Positions 8,101 to 16,162 of a stretch of 19,309 bases of DNA are shown here, one piece after another. Below the pieces are notes generated by a model. That model did no database searches, had not been told where the DNA came from, and was given only the letters and a program-made list of their open reading frames with translations. Position 1 is the stretch's first letter; every line of letters begins with the position of its first letter. The DNA lies in assembly GCA_017610485.1 (NCBI GenBank), contig JAFCBY010000022.1, forward strand, positions 1 through 19,309, read 5' to 3'. Both the position numbers and the translations under genes were made by a program. Origin of the DNA: Candidatus Falkowiibacteriota bacterium (GTDB lineage: Archaea > Iainarchaeota > Iainarchaeia > Iainarchaeales > GCA-2688035).

Positions 8101-9163
8101 TTAAATCCAAATCTATTTCCAGAATCTTGGACATTATTGAAATTCCCCATATAAACATCATTGTGCCGTGTATGTCCGGTTCATTTAACCCCCTGCTAAT
8201 CTTGGCGCCATAGTAAGTCTCATTGGCCTTGCCTTTGAAAAAAGAGAAGCCCCCCCTGTCTTCGTGGTAGTATTGCCTGTAATTGAATAGCATTTCCTTG
8301 CAGAAATCTTTGATTTCCCCCCTTCTGTGGCCGGTAATTCCGCTGCAGCGGCTTAGCGTATATACCACATTCAGGTTTTCACATGCGCCTGCATGTTTCA
8401 CACCATTTAGTGCGGTGTCTATAAGCAATTCCGGGTAAGAAAATTCCTTTCTTCCTGCTGCAGACAGCCCTGTCAGTATTTTCATGGCCCCGTTAACTTT
8501 TTCAAATTCGGCAGGTTTGCCCTTGTACCAGCAGCCATCGTGGGGCGACTGCAGGTTATTTGCCCACTCAATGGCATAATCGATTAACTCATCGGAATCC
8601 TTTTCATGCACTCCAAACAGCTCTTTGTTGCTGTGCAAAAAGAAGAGCAAGTGGCTAAAATGACTTCCTGCATCCCACGCCTTTTTCCAGTCTAGCCTTT
8701 TCAAGTAATTGCCTATGCCTTTTTTTGAATAGGGAATGTGGGCAAAAGGCATTCTTGGCAGGGAATTTAGAGACAAAAGTGCTGCAAAGGACTGCCTTGT
8801 TTCCGCCCTTTTTATTTTCTCGTGTGCAGCAAGGCCCCTGCTTTTAAACAATTTTGCAGTCAGGCCCTTCCCTGGCTTAAATAACGTGCTGTCTGTATAA
8901 TATCCGTCTTCTGTTTGAAAGGAATTTATGGCGTTGGCCAAGTTTTTTTTGTAAATTGGCCTAACCGATTTTAGCTTGTCAATCATGTATAAAATTTTTG
9001 CTGCGAACACAAGCTGGCCAAGGCCCCATTTGGCTGTCGAATCGTACAAATCGCCTGAATACGAATACTTGAAGCGGGAAAAATCCTTCCCTTCATTCAT
9101 CTCCTGGATAAATGAGTAAGTTTCCTCTTTGAGGCTCTTTAGCCAGCTTAGTTCGCCATTCAT
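8084..9163 (-). CDS. Uncharacterised alpha/alpha-toroid-like protein in glycan operon
   Basis: A 359-residue protein that I do not recognise by name. It is mostly predicted helix and has three spaced repeats reminiscent of terpenoid cyclase/prenyltransferase or six-hairpin toroid motifs: FQTEDGYYT (82-90), LQSPHDGCW (204-212) and HEDRGGFSFF (300-309). Other likely structural or active-site stretches are AWDAGSHFSHLLFF (162-175) and EPDIHGTMMF (328-337). No signal peptide or transmembrane segment is evident. The start at 9163 overlaps the upstream GT4 stop as ATGA and is preceded by AGGGGAAGG. Being translationally coupled to a glycosyltransferase argues for a role in glycan synthesis or modification, possibly a lyase, epimerase or hydrolase of toroid fold. 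The function is unknown. Confidence 0.8.
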   Translation of the reverse strand: MNGELSWLKSLKEETYSFIQEMNEGKDFSRFKYSYSGDLYDSTAKWGLGQLVFAAKILYMIDKLKSVRPIYKKNLANAINSFQTEDGYYTDSTLFKPGKGLTAKLFKSRGLAAHEKIKRAETRQSFAALLSLNSLPRMPFAHIPYSKKGIGNYLKRLDWKKAWDAGSHFSHLLFFLHSNKELFGVHEKDSDELIDYAIEWANNLQSPHDGCWYKGKPAEFEKVNGAMKILTGLSAAGRKEFSYPELLIDTALNGVKHAGACENLNVVYTLSRCSGITGHRRGEIKDFCKEMLFNYRQYYHEDRGGFSFFKGKANETYYGAKISRGLNEPDIHGTMMFIWGISIMSKILEIDLDLKNPII

Positions 9164-10323
9164 GCCCTTCCCCTGCCTGCATTCTGTTCTTCCAACAATC
9201 TTGAATACATCTTTTTGTAATAGGCTTTTGCAGTGTTTTCCCAGCTGTAGGCCTTTGCGGTTTCAATTGCATTTGAAACAATTTTCCTGGTTTCTTCCGG
9301 GCTGTCTAAAATTCCTGATGCGAATTCAACAATTTCGCCAGTGTTTTCAATCCCGGCCAAAAACCCGTTCTTTCCCTGCTTAACCATCCTGCTTGCCATT
9401 CCTACCCTGGTGGTCACCAGTGGCGTGCCTGAAGCCATGGCCTCCAGAATGGCTTTTGGCCCGCCCTCGTCTCTTGAGGTTACAAGGTAGAGGTCCAGGG
9501 CCTGGTAGTATTTTGCCACATCCTGAAAATTTTCCAGATACTTAGGGTGGAAGGGAATTCTGGCTGTCCTCAGCCTCTTTTTTACATAGCCTCTTGCAGG
9601 GCCTATAAGCAAAACATAAACCGGGTGTGTTTTGGACAGCTCTATTACCGCGTCGCAAAAGATATCAGGGCCCTTTACCATCTTTGGTTTATTTCCCTGC
9701 CCCCATCCAACACCGTCCTTTTGGAAAGAGCCTATGCAAATGCAATTGCCCGGAATGCCAATTTCCTTTCTTGCCTTTTCCCTAGTGCTTTGCGTTGCAG
9801 GCCTGAACAGGTTTAAATCAACGCCCAGTGGAATTTCCACTATTTTGTCTCTTGGTATGCCCCATTCAACCAGCCTTTTCCTGGTCCTTGGGTTTGTAAC
9901 ATGGACAAGGTCGGCTTTCTTTGCAGCGCTTGGAAGGCTCTTTATCATGGCAAGGTTGCCTGGATCTGGGTCTGCCAGGCTTCCGTGGAACCAGGTGAAG
10001 ACAATTTTGTTGGATTGGTGGATGTTTTTCCACTCGTTTGGAAGGTACAGCCCTCTTGAGCCAAAGTGAAGAATTTTGTTCCTTATGCCCTTGTGGCTGG
10101 TTATTATCCTTGATTTAACGTTGAAGAGCCGTTCAACATTTTCAGTTATGTATAAGCCATCCTGTTTTATTGACCAGTTTGCCTCTTCAACCATGTAATA
10201 TATGGCGGGCTCTTTTTCAGAATTCCCAGGATTTTGTGCGGTTCCTTTGAGCAGGCCTTCAATCTTTTTTTTCATTCCGTGCATAATTTCATCTTCTAAT
10301 CCTGGTTTCTTAAATTGAGTCAA
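9160..10323 (-). CDS. GT4-family glycosyltransferase (start uncertain)
   Basis: A GT-B glycosyltransferase of up to 387 residues. The acceptor half includes TWFHGSLADPDPG around 110-122. The donor half has IPLGVDLNLFRP, then SRDEGGPKAILEAM with the EX7E glutamates at 286 and 294, and TPLVTTRVGM. The annotated start is a TTG at 10323, which overlaps the pyruvyl transferase gene by 14 bases behind a weak AAGGT. ATG codons at 10284 and 10275 are alternatives that would drop 13 or 16 residues with no known motif. The start is therefore doubtful, but the domain call is firm. It probably adds one residue of the exported glycan in the cytoplasm. Confidence 0.87.
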   Translation of the reverse strand: MTQFKKPGLEDEIMHGMKKKIEGLLKGTAQNPGNSEKEPAIYYMVEEANWSIKQDGLYITENVERLFNVKSRIITSHKGIRNKILHFGSRGLYLPNEWKNIHQSNKIVFTWFHGSLADPDPGNLAMIKSLPSAAKKADLVHVTNPRTRKRLVEWGIPRDKIVEIPLGVDLNLFRPATQSTREKARKEIGIPGNCICIGSFQKDGVGWGQGNKPKMVKGPDIFCDAVIELSKTHPVYVLLIGPARGYVKKRLRTARIPFHPKYLENFQDVAKYYQALDLYLVTSRDEGGPKAILEAMASGTPLVTTRVGMASRMVKQGKNGFLAGIENTGEIVEFASGILDSPEETRKIVSNAIETAKAYSWENTAKAYYKKMYSRLLEEQNAGRGRA

Positions 10324-11380
10324 TTACCTTTTTCGCAAATGCCCTGTCCATCTTTTGGAATTTGTTTTTAAGCCCTTTAAAATTCTTTTTAATCCTAGCT
10401 TTGTCTTCCACCATCTTTGAGAAAACGCCCATAAACTCTTCGGCTGACCATTTTCCGTTTGAGGGCAGCAGATATTCTTCCATACCTGCCATCCCGGCAA
10501 AAAAATCGTTTTTAATGTTGTATGAGAGGGAAACAAATGGCTTTGCTGCCCCAAAGGAAAGCATATTGGAGTGGCCTCTCATGCCAATAGTGAAATCCAT
10601 CTTTTCGTAATTTTTCACCAGTTCCAGCGGGTTTTCCGAAACAACTGTTTTGACGCTGTACTTTTCAGAGGAGTTCATTCCCTCGCCTTTCCCCCTGTTG
10701 TGTGACAGGAAACTTATCTCAAACCCTTTTTCCTTCAGCCTGGGAATGATTTGGCCGACCTTGCCTTCCAGCTGCGCCTGTGCGTTGCCTCTTAGGTTGA
10801 TTCCAACAGCCCTGTCTTTGCTGCCTTGCAGCGGCTTCGTGCCAGTGCTTAAAAACATTGAGGGGCAGGGCGCAAGCCATGCCTCTTTTTGGCATTTGAT
10901 TTTTTCCAGGAAATCCCTTGTGCCGGCATCCCTCACGGAAAACAGTTCCGAAATCTCGTTCAGGTGCCTGATGCTGTCGATTTGATTCCGATCAAAATGT
11001 ATTCCGTCGTAATCCCTTTGAAACAGTCCTTTTTTTTCTTCAAGGTCCTGATTTAGCCCGATTGAGAAAACAAATATGGGTACTTTGAGCCTTTCCAGGT
11101 TCTTTCTCGAAATGTTTATCAGCATTCCAAGCGGCCATTTGTTGGAAGCGCCCTGTTTTTTGAACAGGAGCCCCCCGCCCCCGATTACCACCGCGTCACA
11201 TTCTTTGTTGATTCTTGACACGGTTTTTTCGCCTATTTGGTTTTGCTCAAAAGAGGTGTGCCAGTTTCTGTACTCTATCTCTTCTTCACTGGCCGATTCC
11301 AGCAGCTGCTTGATTCCGAGGGCGCTGCCCCAGTCCCCTAGGTTGATTTCGTTTCCGTAAACGTGAAAAATTTTTTTCAT
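10310..11380 (-). CDS. Polysaccharide pyruvyl transferase family protein
   Basis: A 356-residue protein of the polysaccharide pyruvyl transferase family (PF04230, CsaB/WcaK/ExoV type). Visible hallmarks are the early NLGDWGSALG (13-22), VIGGGGLLF (65-73), the FSIGLN strand, FSVRDAGTRDFL (147-158), PCPSMFLSTG, and near the C-terminus GMRGHSNMLSFGAAKPFVSLSYN (in pieces from 266). Family members transfer pyruvate from phosphoenolpyruvate to a hydroxyl pair of a sugar as a ketal. Some relatives have other roles, such as colanic-acid WcaK, so the reaction is inferred. The start at 11380 overlaps the upstream fusion gene as ATGA, with GAGGGG 9 bases upstream. Pyruvylation would add negative charge to the glycan. 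Confidence 0.85.
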   Translation of the reverse strand: MKKIFHVYGNEINLGDWGSALGIKQLLESASEEEIEYRNWHTSFEQNQIGEKTVSRINKECDAVVIGGGGLLFKKQGASNKWPLGMLINISRKNLERLKVPIFVFSIGLNQDLEEKKGLFQRDYDGIHFDRNQIDSIRHLNEISELFSVRDAGTRDFLEKIKCQKEAWLAPCPSMFLSTGTKPLQGSKDRAVGINLRGNAQAQLEGKVGQIIPRLKEKGFEISFLSHNRGKGEGMNSSEKYSVKTVVSENPLELVKNYEKMDFTIGMRGHSNMLSFGAAKPFVSLSYNIKNDFFAGMAGMEEYLLPSNGKWSAEEFMGVFSKMVEDKARIKKNFKGLKNKFQKMDRAFAKKVIDSI

Positions 11381-13005
11381 GAATGGCGGCCCCTCATTAA
11401 ATCATTTAATCGCCTGAGAATGCTGTGGATTGGTTTTTTTTCCGGCTTCCCAGCTTTTATCACAATTTTCATTACCCTTCCTGCAGACCTTTGCCTTACC
11501 TCGATTTTTTCCAGATTGTAGCCCCTAAATGTTTGCTTGCTAAAGACCGATTCGTGTTCAGTGTGCCTGGAAATGTTTTCATTGTATGGCACGGTTAGTA
11601 TTAATTTCTTTTTTGCAATTGCCAAAATCCTGCCCAACACAAAGGCCGGATCCTTGAAGTGTTCCAGGGTTTCAACGCACAGCACATAGTCCGCACTCAG
11701 TGAGGACAGATCATCCGTTAGGATGTTTTTCCGGACAAATGGGACAACGGAGTTTTTTTCCGCTTCCTCTGAAAAGTCAATGCCGCATATCTCTGCCATT
11801 GGCCTGTATTTTTTTATCCGCTCCAGCCCGTAGCCAAGGCCTGATCCAACATCTACAATTGAGTACTTTTGCTCCCCGATATCTTCAGCTGCCCAGTCGT
11901 ACAAGGTCAATCTCCAGTCTTTTGCCCAGCTCTCGTGTCCGGTTCCATATTTTTTATTCCAGTGTTTTTCACTGTTCTTCTGTGACCCAATCGCTGGCAG
12001 CAAGTCATTTTTGATTAGATTGGAGAGAGTCCTGTAATTAAGGTCGTAGTCAAACCCAAGCTCGTCCATTCTCCTTCTGCTGTCAAGTTTTTCCTGCAGT
12101 GCGAGTTTTATTTTCTCAGCGAGGTCTTTGGGGTTTGGTTCTGCAACAAACCCACCAATTCTTTTTACATGGGAAACACATGCCGGCGAATCACTGCAGC
12201 ACACTATTGGAATATTGCATGCGGCTGCTTCCGGAATTACCCTTGGTCCCATCTCTTTTTCGTTTGAGGTTATAACCAGGCATTTTGATTGGTTGTAAAG
12301 CCTTGCCATTTCTTTTGGGCTTTTCCATTCGCCAAATGTTGTAACCCAAGAATATTCTGGTGGTATCTTTGCACCTGGCATTACAATCAACATGTTATTG
12401 AGTTTGCAGGCCTCGATTGCAAGTTCAGCCCGCTTCCAGTAGCCCATGCCCCCTCTCATGGGATAGATGCAATCCCACTTTTTTTCAATATCTCCCGGAT
12501 TAAAGATTTCCATATCCGCTGTCTTTGGGGAAACGACGATCTTTTTTGGGTCTATGCCCTTCCTTTTCAGAATTTCCTTTTGGTATTTGTGGTGAACAAG
12601 GTGGTATTCAATCTTTTTATGGTATTGATTCAGTTCTTTTATCGGGGCACTGTAGTAGATTATTTTTTTTGCCCTCAGCCGATTTAACATTTTTTGCAAT
12701 TTTTCGTAGGGGTTTGGATTGTGGTTTATTAGCAGAATGTCTGGATCGATGTCGGTTACCGCGGACATCAGTCCCTCCAGTGATGTTCTAAATATATAAT
12801 CTATGTTTTGCTTTGCCGAATGCACTTCGTAGTCCCTTTCTTTTGAAAACGCAACGAGTTTTACGATGTAGTCCGAAGAAAGCCTGCCGGCCGCGTTTAT
12901 CAGTGAATCCGGAACCGCAAAAACCGGCTTTTCTTCATCGGTTAGTCTTTTTTGCCAGTGCCACAAAAAAACAATTTTCAGGCCCTTTTTTCCAACCGGC
13001 TTCAT
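11377..13005 (-). CDS. GT4 glycosyltransferase - methyltransferase fusion
   Basis: A 542-residue two-domain protein. The first ~330 residues are a GT-B glycosyltransferase: LINHNPNPYEK in the acceptor domain, VVSPKTADMEIF, YPMRGGMGYWKRAELAIEA, and the donor signature SNEKEMGPRVIPEAA with an EX7E-like spacing. From about residue 345 a class I methyltransferase follows: KHWNKKYGTGHESW, motif I IVDVGSGLGYG (383-393), ICGIDFS, YVLCVETLEHF, and LILTVPYNENISRH. The start at 13005 makes an ATGA overlap with the upstream wzt-like gene. An ATG at 13047 in the same frame lies inside that gene and adds only non-family residues. Context next to wzt suggests it could add and methylate a terminal residue recognised for export; this is inference. 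Confidence 0.87.
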   Translation of the reverse strand: MKPVGKKGLKIVFLWHWQKRLTDEEKPVFAVPDSLINAAGRLSSDYIVKLVAFSKERDYEVHSAKQNIDYIFRTSLEGLMSAVTDIDPDILLINHNPNPYEKLQKMLNRLRAKKIIYYSAPIKELNQYHKKIEYHLVHHKYQKEILKRKGIDPKKIVVSPKTADMEIFNPGDIEKKWDCIYPMRGGMGYWKRAELAIEACKLNNMLIVMPGAKIPPEYSWVTTFGEWKSPKEMARLYNQSKCLVITSNEKEMGPRVIPEAAACNIPIVCCSDSPACVSHVKRIGGFVAEPNPKDLAEKIKLALQEKLDSRRRMDELGFDYDLNYRTLSNLIKNDLLPAIGSQKNSEKHWNKKYGTGHESWAKDWRLTLYDWAAEDIGEQKYSIVDVGSGLGYGLERIKKYRPMAEICGIDFSEEAEKNSVVPFVRKNILTDDLSSLSADYVLCVETLEHFKDPAFVLGRILAIAKKKLILTVPYNENISRHTEHESVFSKQTFRGYNLEKIEVRQRSAGRVMKIVIKAGKPEKKPIHSILRRLNDLMRGRHS

Positions 13006-14270
13006 TCTCTTTTCCGCCCCTTCAAGCCAATTTTGTCGAGCTTCCATTTGCTTCCGGTCAAGACTATTCCCCTGGAGGCTCCGTCCCCCTCAATGAGAAA
13101 CGGCTTTAAATTAAAATTTTTTTCATAGGTCTCATTGGTAACCGCGTTTCTTGCGGCGATTATCGGAAAATACAGGCCCGGCACCAAATTTGGGGTTGAG
13201 AATTTGACAATTAATCTATGCTTGCCCTTGGAGACATTTCTAAACCTGTTTTTGCCGGCGTAATTGCTTGTTTGCAGAATGCAGTTGTAGTTCCTTTCAT
13301 CCCTTATTCCAACCGTAAAATACAGCTCCTCAATGCCCCTAAATGTTTCAAATTCAAAGAAGGCTGTAAGGGGCTTTCCTGCCTCTATCTTTCCGGTCTT
13401 GGTGCCCCTTTCGTCCAAAAGGCCCACTGTGCCAAAATTTATGTCTCCTGAGGACGAATGCAGCGGTGAACGAAAACCTTTTTTGTTTTTGACGCTTATC
13501 ATCTTCTTTTTGCGCGTTAGCCTGTGGTATTCTTCTATGCCTTTAACTGTTTTTCCGGCAAACATAATTTTTCCCCTGTCCAGCAGAATAACCTTGTCGC
13601 ACAAATTTCTCACGTGCTCTAAATTGTGGCTGACAAAGACCACTGCATTTGCCTTGTCTCTCAATTCAGCCAGCCTGCGCAGGCTTTTGTTTTGAAAGGA
13701 CAAATCTCCAACGGCAAGCACCTCGTCAATTAGCAGGATATCGGGCTGAACATTGACCGCAACTGCAAAACCAAGCCTTACAAGCATTCCTGAGGAGTAA
13801 AACTTTACTGGGGTATCAAGAAAGTCGCCAATGTCTGCAAACTCAACAATCTCATCAAACTTTTCATCGACTTCCTTTTTGTTCATTCCCAAAATTGCGC
13901 CGTTCACGTAGATATTTTCCCTGCCTGTAAGCATTGGGTGAAATCCGGCGCCAACGGCAATGAGCGCGCCAACCCTTCCTCTCACACTCAACTTTCCCTT
14001 GTCCGGCCAGAATATCCCGTTCAAGAGCTTGAGCATTGTTGTCTTGCCTGAACCGTTTGACCCGATTATTCCCAGGGTTTCCCCTTTCTTAACCTCAAAC
14101 GAAACATCTTTTACTGCCCAAAACTCGTCCTTTCTAAGTTTTTCACCATGCGAGCCCATTCCCAAAGTGTTCCTTGCAATGTCGTTGACCCCGTACATCA
14201 TTGACCTCTTCAGGGACTTGCAGTACTTTTTGGAAACGTTTTCAACCTTTATGGCAACGTTCTTTTCCAT
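13002..14270 (-). CDS. wzt: Wzt-type ABC transporter ATPase with C-terminal glycan-binding domain
   Basis: A 422-residue ATPase of a polysaccharide exporter. The nucleotide-binding domain has Walker A GSNGSGKT (70-77), signature YSSGM (158-162), Walker B ILLIDE (178-183) followed by VLAVGD, and the switch histidine in VFVSHN. After a lysine-rich linker near 260, the last ~150 residues form a beta-rich domain (FGTVGLLDERGTKTGKIEAG, then LYFTVGIRDER and GLYFPIIAA). This matches the Wzt C-terminal carbohydrate-binding domain (PF14524), which in O8/O9a systems recognises the capped glycan end. The start at 14270 lies one base after the permease stop, with GGAG 10 bases upstream. The TTG at 14288 is a less likely alternative. 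It powers export across the cytoplasmic membrane with the Wzm-like partner. Confidence 0.93.
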   Translation of the reverse strand: MEKNVAIKVENVSKKYCKSLKRSMMYGVNDIARNTLGMGSHGEKLRKDEFWAVKDVSFEVKKGETLGIIGSNGSGKTTMLKLLNGIFWPDKGKLSVRGRVGALIAVGAGFHPMLTGRENIYVNGAILGMNKKEVDEKFDEIVEFADIGDFLDTPVKFYSSGMLVRLGFAVAVNVQPDILLIDEVLAVGDLSFQNKSLRRLAELRDKANAVVFVSHNLEHVRNLCDKVILLDRGKIMFAGKTVKGIEEYHRLTRKKKMISVKNKKGFRSPLHSSSGDINFGTVGLLDERGTKTGKIEAGKPLTAFFEFETFRGIEELYFTVGIRDERNYNCILQTSNYAGKNRFRNVSKGKHRLIVKFSTPNLVPGLYFPIIAARNAVTNETYEKNFNLKPFLIEGDGASRGIVLTGSKWKLDKIGLKGRKRE

Positions 14271-14271
14271 A

Positions 14272-15117
14272 TTAGACACGCTCCGCAACTCTTGTTTCGG
14301 TCAGGTGGAATATGATTAGGCATAGGATGAAGACTGCAACTGCCAGAATGCTTGAGGCAACGAAGCCGCCTATTTCCGAAACCCTGTTCATTAGCACAAT
14401 ATCTCTTGGAGCCGCAGCCAGGTAGTAAAGTGGGTTGTAGACAGTTAGGACTGCAAGCAGGCCTTCTGTTGGCTTTGCATAGAGTATTGGCGTCAGGAAC
14501 ATCAGGAATGTTATCAGAACAGAGAGCATGTTTCCAACATCCCTCACTATGCCGTTTAAGAGCGAGAGGATGAAGCCAAGTCCGAGGGTGAAAAACAGTA
14601 TTGGAATTATCAGGATTGGCACCAGGGCAACGAGCGGGCTTGGCGCAATGCCGTAAAAAGCGAATAAGGCAACCACCAGGCCGAATTGAATGAGGAATGA
14701 AACAAGCGCCTGTCCCATAGATGCAATAACCAGCGATTTTTTGCTGAAGTTAATTTTTGTAATCATGGTTCTGGCTTTTGCCAGGGAATTAGAGCTTGCG
14801 ATAAGCCCTGTTGAGAAAAGCTGCCAGAAGGCCATTCCGAGAACTGCATATATCGGATAGGGAATTCCAATTTCTCCGAACACAAAGATGCCTGATTGGT
14901 TCAGCAGGACAAATGTGCCAACGCTCACCAGTGGGATGATAAAGGCCCAAAGCACCCCAATAAACGACTGCTTGTAGATTGTTAAAAAATCCCTTTTGAA
15001 AAGCTGCCAGGTAAGCCACCTGTTCTCGACGATTTCGTCAACTATTTCTCTAAAAATGGAAAAATAGCCTTTTCTAAGGGAATTGTCCGGCTGGTATGTC
15101 TTTACGGCCTCAGGCAT
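14272..15117 (-). CDS. wzm: Wzm-type ABC-2 permease of polysaccharide exporter
   Basis: A 281-residue integral membrane protein. A conserved amphipathic N-terminal stretch (ENRWLTWQLFKRDFLTIYKQ) precedes six hydrophobic segments near residues 53-73, 87-107, 130-155, 162-185, 197-214 and 251-272. Typical ABC-2/Wzm motifs are FIGVLWAFIIPL and FLTPILYAKP, followed by YNPLYYLAAAPRDI. The permease pairs with the adjacent Wzt-like ATPase, whose gene starts one base after its stop. It is the first gene of the long minus-strand operon, with AGGGG 8 bases before the ATG and a short divergent intergenic region upstream. It forms the membrane channel that moves the lipid-linked glycan outwards. Confidence 0.93.
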   Translation of the reverse strand: MPEAVKTYQPDNSLRKGYFSIFREIVDEIVENRWLTWQLFKRDFLTIYKQSFIGVLWAFIIPLVSVGTFVLLNQSGIFVFGEIGIPYPIYAVLGMAFWQLFSTGLIASSNSLAKARTMITKINFSKKSLVIASMGQALVSFLIQFGLVVALFAFYGIAPSPLVALVPILIIPILFFTLGLGFILSLLNGIVRDVGNMLSVLITFLMFLTPILYAKPTEGLLAVLTVYNPLYYLAAAPRDIVLMNRVSEIGGFVASSILAVAVFILCLIIFHLTETRVAERV

Positions 15118-15192
15118 CTTTCTAACCCCTGGATATTAAGTATAATTGTATTCTTTAAGTTTTTCATTCAACAATTGTTAAAGGGGTTTTTA
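15118..15192. promoter_or_regulatory. Divergent intergenic region with candidate overlapping promoters
   Basis: The 75 bases separate the minus-strand glycan operon from the plus-strand epimerases. They are A/T-rich. A minus-strand TATA-like element (CTTAAAG, about 15153-15159) lies about 36-42 bases before the wzm start. A plus-strand TATA-like element (AGTATAAT, about 15139-15146) lies about 47-54 bases before the first epimerase start. The two elements would overlap face to face, so the promoters may compete. A perfect 10-base palindrome AACAATTGTT at 15170-15179 could be an operator. AAAGGGG at 15180-15186 is the epimerase ribosome-binding site. Confidence 0.5.
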
Positions 15193-16149
15193 TTGGAAAC
15201 GGTTTTGGTGACAGGGGCGGCTGGCTTCATTGGCTCAAGCTTAACTGACAGGTTGCTTGCTGACGGCAAAAGGGTTGTTGGCCTGGATAACTTCAGTGAC
15301 TTTTATAGCCCAAAAACAAAGCAGGAAAATATTGGCCCTGCCCTTAAACACGAAAACTTTGTGCTGAAGAAAGTTGATGTCAGAAACTTTGAGGGCATGA
15401 AAGCCCTTTTCAGGGGTTCTGGGATTGAAAAGGTTGTTCACCTTGCAGCCCAGGCAGGGGTAAGGCCCTCAATTGAGAATCCCTTTCTCTATGAAGACGT
15501 GAACATAAAGGGGACCCTGAATCTTCTTCAGTTAAGCAGGCAATTTGACGTGAAGAATTTCCTGCTTGCCTCAAGCAGCAGCGTTTACGGCGCGTCCGCA
15601 AATAGCCCTTTTAGTGAGAGTGCCGCTGTGGAAAAGCCTGTTTCACCTTATGCTGCTTCCAAAAAAGCTTGTGAGCTGTTTGCATTCACCTACAGCCATT
15701 TGTATGCCCTTCCCATAATTGCCCTTCGCTTTTTTACCGTTTACGGGCCAAGGCAGAGGCCTGATATGGCCATTTACAAGTTTACAAAGCTCATTGAAGA
15801 GGGCAAAGAAATCGAATTGTATGGCAGTGGCCAAAGCAGAAGGGACTATACTTTCATTGACGATGCGGTTGACGGAATTTGCAGGGCAATTGACTGCTCT
15901 TTTGCTTTCGAGGTCATTAACTTGGGGAACTCCAGTCCCATATCCCTCAACAGGCTGGTATCCCTCCTGGAGGAAAAGCTTGGCAGGAAGGCAAAGATTA
16001 AGGCCTTGCCTGACCAGGCAGGCGATGTGCCGCTTACCTTTGCAGACATTTCAAAGGCAAGAAGGCTACTGGGTTACGACCCAAAGGTGACGATTGAGGA
16101 TGGAATTGTGCGCTTTGTTAAGTGGTTCAAATCAAAGAGGCAGGTTTAG
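15193..16149 (+). CDS. NAD-dependent epimerase, UDP-glucuronate 4-epimerase-like
   Basis: A 318-residue extended short-chain dehydrogenase/reductase. The NAD-binding glycine motif TGAAGFIGS lies at the N-terminus and a Tyr-X3-Lys catalytic pair in PYAASKKACE, with SSSSVYG before it. The segment GLDNFSDFYSPKTKQENI is characteristic of UDP-glucuronate 4-epimerases, and YGSGQSRRDYTFIDD is the usual sugar-side motif. The start is taken at TTG 15193, giving the N-terminus (Met)ETVLVTGAAGF with AAAGGGG six bases upstream. A TTG at 15175 would place that site inside the gene and add six residues. The product would interconvert UDP-glucuronate and UDP-galacturonate or a close relative, supplying precursors to the glycan operon. 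The exact substrate is inferred. Confidence 0.87.
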   Translation: METVLVTGAAGFIGSSLTDRLLADGKRVVGLDNFSDFYSPKTKQENIGPALKHENFVLKKVDVRNFEGMKALFRGSGIEKVVHLAAQAGVRPSIENPFLYEDVNIKGTLNLLQLSRQFDVKNFLLASSSSVYGASANSPFSESAAVEKPVSPYAASKKACELFAFTYSHLYALPIIALRFFTVYGPRQRPDMAIYKFTKLIEEGKEIELYGSGQSRRDYTFIDDAVDGICRAIDCSFAFEVINLGNSSPISLNRLVSLLEEKLGRKAKIKALPDQAGDVPLTFADISKARRLLGYDPKVTIEDGIVRFVKWFKSKRQV

Positions 16150-16162
16150 CAGGGGATTTTTT

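Noticed and set aside
16094..16162. ATG start of the galE-like gene at 16094
   Set aside because: It lies inside the preceding epimerase gene and adds 23 residues before the NAD-binding motif. TTG 16163 has a strong ribosome-binding site and the expected N-terminus.
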